Assembly: GCA_017541145.1 (NCBI GenBank) | Contig: JAFXZT010000157.1 | Coordinates: forward strand, 1-32,705 | Length of the DNA: 32,705 nt | Direction: 5' to 3' | Origin: Bacteroidales bacterium | Lineage (GTDB): Bacteria; Bacteroidota; Bacteroidia; Bacteroidales; UBA3824 | Shown: piece after piece, positions 1-6,238 of the stretch | How positions within the stretch are numbered: position 1 is the first letter of the stretch | How the letters are laid out: each line of letters begins with the position of its first letter | Position numbers and translations under genes: made by a program | The notes under the pieces: generated by a model | Databases searched by the model: none | Seen by the model: only the letters and a program-made list of their open reading frames with translations | Told to the model about the DNA's origin: nothing

Positions 1-270
1 GGTTAGACGTTGTACACAACGTCTCTACACGCATTGAACGAATTGCGCATTATTATTGAACGGATTGTACATTATCATTGCATTCCGTAGAGACGTCCGC
101 GTGCAACGTCTCAAAACAAACGTGTAAAAAAAATTATCGAATAATTAACGGTTAGACGTTGTACACAACGTCTCTACACGCATTGAACGAATTGCGCATT
201 ATTATTGAACGGATTGTACATTATCATTGCATTCCGTAGAGACGCCCACGTGCAACGTCTCAAAACAAAC
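1..270. repeat. Tandem 149-bp repeat (two copies) with internal hairpins
   Basis: Two copies with a period of 149 bp start at 1 and 150; the second runs to about 270. They differ at only a few positions, for example around 96-99 against 245-248. Each copy begins with the dyad AGACGTTG-TACA-CAACGTCT and ends with GTAGAGACGT...ACGTCTC, so each end can fold. The same GTAGAGACGT/ACGTCTCTAC arms occur in the element at 29801-29877. I see no gene in 1-311. The structure resembles a non-autonomous palindromic repeat family (MITE- or REP-like); no transposase is nearby. It lies downstream of the anti-sigma gene stop, so it may also act as a transcription end. Confidence 0.85.
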
Positions 271-311
271 GTCTCAAAATAAGATTTCGTCCGTTTTTTT
301 TTGTAACTGTT

Positions 312-1349
312 TTATAGCTTTTTACGGCGTTCCCATGCGTAAATTTTTTCGTCGGTGTGCATTGCTATTCTGTAGATTTGACCCTCTGAATCGTGGTTGA
401 TGTCAAAATAGATATTCGGAACAAGTTTTCTTGTTACTTTCTTGAAAAATCTGCCGCATTTGTATACAAATGTTTCACTTTTACGCTTTTGATCCGGCAT
501 TCCGTCTTGTTTCCAAATTTCTTCAAACTCATTTGATTTGTTGATATTTTCTTCTACAAGGGCTTTGGTATCAATCTCGTCAAAATAAAATTGGTAGTCG
601 GCATCGGGGAGGGGTTCTGTGTTGTTTTCGAGGTTAACTGTTTCTGTTACGACAGGTTGCTCCTCTGCCGGTTTTATTTCTTCTGGTTCGGTAAAAGCAG
701 TTTCTTGGGGTTTCGGGGTTGTTTTAACTGTTGCTACTACAATATTGTTGTTGGCTGTAAATGTTTTTGCAGTTTCTTCCTTCGGTCTTTCGGTTCTTAT
801 TTTTTGACAGTCAACATGAGAAACTGTAACCGGATTGATACAAAGATTGCTATTGTTGCTTGTTGAAAACCAAATTCCTAATCCTAAGGCTGCGATTGAG
901 GCAGCTGCGGCGTATTTTGTGATTTTTTTCCACAGAGGATAGACCAACAATTTGCGTTTGTCGGGATATTCAATGATTTCGCTTTTGAGAATTGTTTTGG
1001 AATACAGTTCTGCAATTTTGCGGCAATCTTGATTTTGGTTTATCATCTCTTGATATTTTGTTTGCTCGTCTTTAGTGGCAATTTTTTCGAGATTCAAAAC
1101 CGCAAGTCTTTCAAAATATGGAACATCCGTGTCGTCGTAATCGCTTGTGTGTAACAATGTTTTTTTGCCGGATTGAGGCATTTTGATGTCTTCTGGGATT
1201 AGTACGGGACTTCCGGCAAAATCTTCAAGTTCGGCTTTCAGTTCAGGGTGCAACGCGATAAAGGCAAGTACTTCGCGGCGTTTTTCTTTGCTGATGTTGC
1301 CTTCGCAGTAATCGAGAAAATATTCTTCGTAGTTTTCTGTGTTAATCAT
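312..1349 (-). CDS. Probable anti-sigma factor, single-pass membrane protein
   Basis: A 345-residue protein whose start overlaps the ECF sigma gene stop by 4 bp, which indicates translational coupling. The N-terminal part (about 1-60) is a short acidic and helical segment of the kind seen in Bacteroidota anti-sigma proteins (YFLDYCEGNISKEKR, then a segment rich in E, L and A). One hydrophobic membrane segment lies near residues 141-161 (KYAAAASIAALGLGIWF). The region beyond it is rich in T, E and P and would be periplasmic, with a basic C-terminus. No zinc-finger HxxxCxxC motif and no FecR domain is visible. The role rests mainly on gene order: it most likely holds the neighbouring sigma factor inactive at the inner membrane. 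No family was recognised with certainty. Confidence 0.65.
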   Translation of the reverse strand: MINTENYEEYFLDYCEGNISKEKRREVLAFIALHPELKAELEDFAGSPVLIPEDIKMPQSGKKTLLHTSDYDDTDVPYFERLAVLNLEKIATKDEQTKYQEMINQNQDCRKIAELYSKTILKSEIIEYPDKRKLLVYPLWKKITKYAAAASIAALGLGIWFSTSNNSNLCINPVTVSHVDCQKIRTERPKEETAKTFTANNNIVVATVKTTPKPQETAFTEPEEIKPAEEQPVVTETVNLENNTEPLPDADYQFYFDEIDTKALVEENINKSNEFEEIWKQDGMPDQKRKSETFVYKCGRFFKKVTRKLVPNIYFDINHDSEGQIYRIAMHTDEKIYAWERRKKL

Positions 1350-1849
1350 ATTGCATCCTCCAGATTTGTTGAATATATACCTTGACTTTCAAGATGTTTG
1401 CGTAAAAATGTTCTGCCTCTGAAAATGTATACTTTTACTTGACTTTCTGAAAGTCCCGTAATTTCAGCAATTTCGTCGTATGAATATCCTTCGTAATCTC
1501 TTAGCATAATTACACTTCGCTGATCTTGCGGAAGTTTGTTGATAGCGTTTTCCAACACGTCTTTGATATCTGAATACTGACGGAATACTGTTTGTAATGC
1601 GTCTTGACCGTTAGAAAGTGAAGTTTCGTGCATTTTTCGTGTTTTGTCCACAAGAATATGATATGCCGAAGTAAAGATATACGATTTGGCTTTTTCACTG
1701 CTGATTTCGTTATGTTTTTCCCAAAGTCGTGTAAATGCTTCTTGCACAATATCTTTGCTGTCGTCGGTATTGTGCAGATTTTTGTAAATAAACCTGTAGA
1801 TACCGTCGGCGTATTGGTTTACACAGTTGTTATATTCCGTTGTGTTCAT
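1346..1849 (-). CDS. ECF-type RNA polymerase sigma factor
   Basis: A 167-residue group 4 (ECF) sigma-70 factor of normal length. Region 2 is visible near residues 30-75 (DIVQEAFTRLWEKH, then the helix with YIFTSAYHILVDKTRK), and region 4 near 105-155 (LPQDQRSVIMLRDYEGYSY, then the helix-turn-helix IAEITGLSESQVKVYIFRGR). It directs RNA polymerase to a small regulon. The gene overlaps the downstream membrane anti-sigma gene and lies 58 bp after an outer-membrane-type protein gene, so the three probably form one operon. A GTAAC/CGTC type promoter upstream of the first gene suggests autoregulation. Confidence 0.93.
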   Translation of the reverse strand: MNTTEYNNCVNQYADGIYRFIYKNLHNTDDSKDIVQEAFTRLWEKHNEISSEKAKSYIFTSAYHILVDKTRKMHETSLSNGQDALQTVFRQYSDIKDVLENAINKLPQDQRSVIMLRDYEGYSYDEIAEITGLSESQVKVYIFRGRTFLRKHLESQGIYSTNLEDAI

Positions 1850-1907
1850 GTTGATTGTTTTTTGTTACAATCCGGTTGCAAATGTAGTATTTTTCCGGTA
1901 ATTTTTG

Positions 1908-3110
1908 TTACATTACGAATCTTATGCCCATCGAAATCGGATAAAGTTCCGGTCCGTGACCATTTTTGAATAGTTGTACGGGAGAATAATTGCCGTATAA
2001 TTCGAGATTTTTGAATCCGAGTCCGAATGTAAATGCATAACGTAAGAAATTGGTTTCAAAATCGCTTCGTATGCGTTCTACTTGGCGGTGACCGTCTGTT
2101 TTGTAAACTTGTTTTTCGCGGCTTCCGATTCGTATTGAACCTTCTATTCCGGCACGCAATCGGCATGGATTGGTATATCCTAATTCTAATTCAAATTGTA
2201 ACGGTATCGAAAGATATTGTAATCTTAGATTGTGACGTTTGAATTCTTTTACCGGCAAATTGTCGTAATCTGCTGTTATCATGTCGTTTTGTTTTATCAA
2301 ATTGAATGTATTTTGAAATGAATAATGATTCAATCTGTAATCCAAAGCGATGTCCAAAGCAAAATTTTGAGCCAATTCCCATCTGTGCAGACCGAGGCAT
2401 AATCCGGCTTCGATACTGCGTCCGCTGTTTAGTGCCATAAAATCTGCATCAGGCTGATCTACTTTGCCGTTTGAATTGATAAAGTTGTTGATTCCGAAGT
2501 AGAAATATTTTGCAGACCTTATATTATTGTTGTGAGGATTATCGATGTCGATGTCATTGTCGTTGTCGCTGTTTGTTACAATTGAAATTGTATTATACAG
2601 GTTTTTGTGAATTTTCAACGTATCTTTTTCGCTTCGGTATTCTTTCTTTAATTTTTCAGAGGTCGGTGTAGAGGTATATTCTATTTCGCCTGCCTGAAGT
2701 TTGAATGTAGTCGGAGTTGTACGAATTGTAATATCGTTGTCAGTGTAAGAATAAGTTACCGGAGTTCCGCTGAATCTGAAATCATCAATTATGATTTTGA
2801 ATGTTGTCGGGGTTTTGGAAAACGCCATTGATTTGTTGTTTGAAATTTCAGAGCAGCTGTAAGTATCTCTTTGTGCATTTTTTCTCATCTCTTTGTTGAG
2901 ATAGTTGTCGAAATTTTCAAATTCTTTTTCGATGCTGTCGGTGATGGATTCACGCTCTTGAGAACTGTTCGCGTTTTTTATATCGTTAGCCAGTTCTGTG
3001 ATTTTTTGTTTGAAATTGGTGGTAACATCAATTAGTTCCTGTGAAAAATTTTGTGCTGAAACAATTGTTGAAGTTACTGCCAAAACTAATATAAGAATTA
3101 TCTTTTTCAT
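1908..3110 (-). CDS. Secreted outer-membrane beta-barrel-like protein in sigma-factor operon
   Basis: A 400-residue protein with an N-terminal signal peptide (about 1-20, ending in VSAQ). Residues 20-90 look helical and charged. The middle (about 95-165) has short repeated segments: TPTTFK occurs twice and a related TPTSEK once, each close to a Thr-rich beta-like stretch. The C-terminal half (about 200-400) has alternating hydrophobic and polar strands, many aromatic residues and a terminal Phe (GIRFVM), as in PorT-like or general 8-strand outer-membrane barrels. It is the first gene of the operon containing the sigma and anti-sigma genes, so it may be a target or an envelope sensor of that system. 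No specific family was recognised. Confidence 0.7.
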   Translation of the reverse strand: MKKIILILVLAVTSTIVSAQNFSQELIDVTTNFKQKITELANDIKNANSSQERESITDSIEKEFENFDNYLNKEMRKNAQRDTYSCSEISNNKSMAFSKTPTTFKIIIDDFRFSGTPVTYSYTDNDITIRTTPTTFKLQAGEIEYTSTPTSEKLKKEYRSEKDTLKIHKNLYNTISIVTNSDNDNDIDIDNPHNNNIRSAKYFYFGINNFINSNGKVDQPDADFMALNSGRSIEAGLCLGLHRWELAQNFALDIALDYRLNHYSFQNTFNLIKQNDMITADYDNLPVKEFKRHNLRLQYLSIPLQFELELGYTNPCRLRAGIEGSIRIGSREKQVYKTDGHRQVERIRSDFETNFLRYAFTFGLGFKNLELYGNYSPVQLFKNGHGPELYPISMGIRFVM

Positions 3111-3167
3111 GGTTTTAATATTTTTTTAAGTGTTTAACTGTTTCTTTGTTTTGTAATTTTCACCCGT

Positions 3168-3196
3168 ATGACGTACAACCCATGAAAAAAGTTACA
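3168..3196 (-). promoter_or_regulatory. Putative ECF-type promoter of the sigma operon
   Basis: On the minus strand TGTAAC (plus 3191-3196) is followed after 17 bp by CGTCAT (plus 3168-3173), about 60 bp before the start at 3110. GTAAC and CGTC with this spacing resemble the -35 and -10 elements seen before many Bacteroidota ECF sigma operons. This fits autoregulation by the sigma factor encoded here, but it is an inference from two short motifs. Confidence 0.45.
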
Positions 3197-3300
3197 GTAG
3201 AAATAAAAATTTTTTTTGTTTTTTCTGTGGGAGGATGTGGACGTCTCGTCTTTAGAAAAATATCTTAACAATGGGAGTGGCCTTTTTGTTGGGAATTTGT

Positions 3301-3308
3301 TATATTTG
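3301..3308 (+). promoter_or_regulatory. -7 promoter box upstream of DUF3791 gene
   Basis: TATATTTG matches the Bacteroidota -7 consensus TAnnTTTG and lies 27 bp before the ATG at 3336. No well-placed -33 TTTG is evident. Confidence 0.45.
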
Positions 3309-3335
3309 TGGCGTAAATCTTAAATAATAAAGTTT

Positions 3336-3584
3336 ATGGAAACAATAGCACGAACACTTGAAAACGACAAAACTCATTTTGCGACTCTTGCGATAGGTGC
3401 GACTGCAAAAGAAATGGGCATTTCCGAGTCGGAACTTTACAATCGTCTTGAAAGAGTAGGTCTGATACATTCTCTCATTTATGATTGTTACGACACTCTG
3501 CACACCGAAAGTATAAGTGGTGTTGTTTGGAATATAACCGAAGCTCTCAAAAATTGGGAAGCAAAAAAAGGGATACAGCAATGA
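3336..3584 (+). CDS. DUF3791-family small protein
   Basis: An 82-residue soluble protein. The pattern of a short helical N-terminus, KEMGISESELYNRLERVGLI, then a Tyr/Asp-rich segment and a C-terminal helix matches DUF3791 as I remember it. Family genes commonly precede a DUF3990 gene, and here the stop overlaps the start of a DUF3990-like reading frame (ATGA at 3581-3584). The pair has the compact coupled layout of toxin-antitoxin-like modules, but the function of this family is not established. The partner is truncated, so this gene may be a leftover. It is read from a TATATTTG box 27 bp upstream. Confidence 0.7.
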   Translation: METIARTLENDKTHFATLAIGATAKEMGISESELYNRLERVGLIHSLIYDCYDTLHTESISGVVWNITEALKNWEAKKGIQQ

Positions 3585-3703
3585 TTACACTATTTCATGG
3601 TTCATTTTTGAGTGTTGAAAAGCCTTTGGTAGGTGTAGGACGACATGAACTTGTTCTCCCTAAATCTTATACAAAAAAACGAGACTATTCTTTGGTAGAA
3701 TAG
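3581..3703 (+). pseudogene. Truncated DUF3990-like gene remnant
   Basis: A 40-codon reading frame that starts inside the DUF3791 stop (ATGA overlap). It begins MITLFHGSFLSVEKP, the typical N-terminus of DUF3990 proteins, which are normally about 150 residues or more. After about residue 24 (GRHEL) the family-like sequence ends, and about 16 unrelated residues run into the terminator hairpin at 3677-3711. The usual following FGxGFY region and everything after it are missing. I read this as a deletion that joined the 5' end of the gene to the terminator. DUF3990 is, as far as I recall, related to ADP-ribosyltransferase folds; if so, the remnant cannot be active. Confidence 0.6.
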
Positions 3704-3711
3704 TCTCGTTT
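3677..3711. terminator. Bidirectional intrinsic terminator
   Basis: A perfect 15-bp stem, AAACGAGACTATTCT / AGAATAGTCTCGTTT, with loop TTGGT. It is followed by TTTTGTTTTTT on the plus strand and by a T-rich run on the minus strand. It can end both the DUF3791/DUF3990 transcript and lysS. Confidence 0.9.
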
Positions 3712-3733
3712 TGTTTTTTGAAATTACTGATTT

Positions 3734-5491
3734 TTATTCAGCGAATTTTTTTGCAGCGTTTTCTATCCATGTTTTTACGTCGTCTGCGCTCGGATTGGTG
3801 AAATTGAGTTTACCTTTCTTGTTGAGCGAGCAGAGGTCGTTGAAAAGTTTTCCGGCTTTGGCATCTTTCAAGTTTTCTACTTTCAAGAATCCGAGTTTCT
3901 GAATGAGTGATACCCATTCTTCCGGAATTCCGAGTTCTGTGTAAGCTTCTACCGGGTCGTATTCAAATTTCTTCTCAGGTTTCATTGACGGGAAGAACAA
4001 TACGTCTTGGATAGATTCGCTGTTGGTCATAATCATTGTAAGACGGTCGATACCGATACCGATACCTGCTGTAGGAGGCATACCGTGATCGATAGCTGTC
4101 AAGAAGTCTTCGTCCAAAACCATAGCTTCTTCGTCGCCGCGTTTTGCCAAAAGCAATTGGTCTTCAAAACGTTGACGCTGGTCAATCGGGTCGTTGAGTT
4201 CTGAATATGCGTTGCAAAGTTCTTTACCGTTGCAAATTGCTTCAAAACGTTCTACCAAGCCTTCTTTTGAACGGTGTTTTTTGGTAAGCGGTGACATCTC
4301 AACCGGATAATCTGTAATGAATGTCGGTTGAATGATTTTTGCTTCACAAGTTTCACCGAAAATTTCGTCAATCAATTTGCCTTTACCCATTGTAGAATCA
4401 ACTTCAACGCCGAATTTCTTAGCTGTTTCTGCCAATTCTTTTTCGTCCATGTTGGAAATATCAACACCGGTAAAATGTTGAATAGCTTCAAACATCGTGA
4501 AACGTTTCCATGGACGTTTGAAATCGATAACATTTTCACCAACTTTTACTTTGGTGTCGCCGTTGAGAGCGATTGCTACTTTTTCTACCATTTCTTCAAC
4601 GGTGTCCATCATCCAGAAATAATCCTTGTAAGCTACATAAAGTTCAATTTGTGTAAACTCAGGATTGTGGAAACGGTCCATACCTTCGTTTCTGAAATCT
4701 TTTGAAAATTCGTAAACGCCGTCAAAACCGCCTACGATAAGTTTTTTCAAATAAAGTTCGTTAGCGATTCTTAAATAAAGAGTCTGGTCGAGAGCGTTGT
4801 GATGAGTCTTGAACGGTCTTGCAGATGCACCGCCGTAAATCGGTTGAAGAATAGGAGTTTCAACTTCCAAGCATCCGAGATTGTCAAGATATTGACGCAT
4901 TGTGTTCATAAGTTTTGTACGTTTTACGAACACTTCTTTTATTTGCGGGTTAACGATTAGGTCCACGTAACGTTTTCTGTAACGCTGTTCCGGGTCGGTG
5001 AAAGCGTCAAAAACTTTTCCGTCTTTTTCCTTTACGATAGGAAGCGGTTTCAATGATTTGCAAAGTACTGTCAATTCTTCTACTTTAACGGAAAGTTCGC
5101 CCATTTTGGTTCTGAAGATAGAACCTTTCACACCGATGATATCGCCGATATCAAGAAGTTTTTTGAAAACATCGTTGTACATCGTTTTGTCTTCAGTCGG
5201 ACACAAAACATCGCGATTGAGATAAAGTTGGATTCTGCCTTTTGAATCTTGCAATTCTGCAAATGATGCACTACCCATGATTCTGCGGCTCATCAAACGA
5301 CCGGCAACACAGGCTTTGAATCCTTCTGCATACTCTTCTTCTTTGAGATAAGAATATTTTTCTTTAATTTCTTCGGTGTGAATATTTACTTCATATTTTG
5401 GTGCAGGATAGGGGTCGATACCCATAGCACGCAATTTTTCAAGAGACTGTCTTCTGATTTGCTCCTGTTCTGATAATTCCAGATTATTCAT
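3734..5491 (-). CDS. lysS: Lysyl-tRNA synthetase, class II
   Basis: A 585-residue enzyme that charges tRNA-Lys with lysine using ATP in the cytoplasm. The N-terminal OB-fold anticodon-binding domain lies at about 60-160 (AGRLMSRRIMGSASFAELQD). The class II catalytic core follows, with motif 2 (FRNEGMDRFHNPEFTQ) and motif 3 (GIGIGIDRLTMIMT). It is about 80 residues longer than the E. coli enzyme because of a C-terminal extension after about 505 (EEWVSLIQKLGF to the end), which I recall from other Bacteroidota LysS. It is monocistronic, between the terminator at 3677-3711 and a consensus promoter at 5548-5579. Confidence 0.98.
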   Translation of the reverse strand: MNNLELSEQEQIRRQSLEKLRAMGIDPYPAPKYEVNIHTEEIKEKYSYLKEEEYAEGFKACVAGRLMSRRIMGSASFAELQDSKGRIQLYLNRDVLCPTEDKTMYNDVFKKLLDIGDIIGVKGSIFRTKMGELSVKVEELTVLCKSLKPLPIVKEKDGKVFDAFTDPEQRYRKRYVDLIVNPQIKEVFVKRTKLMNTMRQYLDNLGCLEVETPILQPIYGGASARPFKTHHNALDQTLYLRIANELYLKKLIVGGFDGVYEFSKDFRNEGMDRFHNPEFTQIELYVAYKDYFWMMDTVEEMVEKVAIALNGDTKVKVGENVIDFKRPWKRFTMFEAIQHFTGVDISNMDEKELAETAKKFGVEVDSTMGKGKLIDEIFGETCEAKIIQPTFITDYPVEMSPLTKKHRSKEGLVERFEAICNGKELCNAYSELNDPIDQRQRFEDQLLLAKRGDEEAMVLDEDFLTAIDHGMPPTAGIGIGIDRLTMIMTNSESIQDVLFFPSMKPEKKFEYDPVEAYTELGIPEEWVSLIQKLGFLKVENLKDAKAGKLFNDLCSLNKKGKLNFTNPSADDVKTWIENAAKKFAE

Positions 5492-5547
5492 AATGTCTTG
5501 TAAATCAATTAAAACCCTTCTCCGGGCGATTTTGAAAATATTTTATG

Positions 5548-5579
5548 CAAAAATAAGAATTTTTTTGTTAACTTGCAAA
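5548..5579 (-). promoter_or_regulatory. lysS promoter (TTTG-N20-TATTTTTG)
   Basis: On the minus strand TTTG (plus 5576-5579), 20 bp, then TATTTTTG (plus 5548-5555). This is an exact match to the Bacteroidota housekeeping consensus TTTG-N19-21-TAnnTTTG, about 57 bp before the lysS start. Confidence 0.75.
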
Positions 5580-5629
5580 TTATTAAAAATCTTTATTACC
5601 TTTACGCTGAGAAATAAACATTGATTATC

Positions 5630-6196
5630 ATGAGTAAAATTATAATTGTATCAGCCCCTTCCGGTACGGGCAAAACTACTTTGGTCTCCAGAGTAATGCA
5701 GAATGAGGATTTGAAACTCAAATTTTCGGTTTCTGCTACTACACGTCAGCCCAGAGGCAAAGAGGTTAACGGCAAAGATTATTATTTTCTTTCTGTTGAC
5801 GAGTTCAAGAAAAAAATCGAGGACGACCAATTCGTGGAGTATGAGCAGGTTTATGAAGGACGTTTTTACGGTACTTTGAAATCTGAAATTCAGCGAATTT
5901 CTGATATGGGTTGCAATATAATTTTTGATGTTGACGTAGAAGGCGGTATCAATATGAAAAATAAGTTTCAGGATCAGGCACTTTCTATTTTTATTCAACC
6001 TCCGTCGGTGGAAGAATTGCGCCGAAGACTTATTAAACGCGCTACCGATTCTATGGAAGAAATCGAAAAACGTGTAAGTAAAGCTGAGAAAGAGATTTCC
6101 AGAGCTCCTAAATTCGATATTATTGTTACAAATGACGACCTTGACCGCGCTTATGGTGAATTTTTGGAGTTGATTCGGAAATTTTTGAATTCTTAA
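5630..6196 (+). CDS. gmk: Guanylate kinase
   Basis: Phosphorylates GMP to GDP with ATP in purine nucleotide metabolism. The ATG at 5630 gives a 188-residue protein starting MSKIIIVSAPSGTGKTTL, with the P-loop at residues 8-16. An in-frame TTG at 5621 would add three residues, but the ATG is the better start. The GMP-binding region is present (TTRQPRGKEVNGKDYYFLS), as are the conserved FDVDVEGG and the lid arginines (RRRLIKRATDS). It is of usual length and followed 42 bp later by the histidine kinase gene. Confidence 0.97.
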   Translation: MSKIIIVSAPSGTGKTTLVSRVMQNEDLKLKFSVSATTRQPRGKEVNGKDYYFLSVDEFKKKIEDDQFVEYEQVYEGRFYGTLKSEIQRISDMGCNIIFDVDVEGGINMKNKFQDQALSIFIQPPSVEELRRRLIKRATDSMEEIEKRVSKAEKEISRAPKFDIIVTNDDLDRAYGEFLELIRKFLNS

Positions 6197-6238
6197 CTTT
6201 TGCTTTTTTAATAGAGCTATTAACTTTATTATTGGGAT

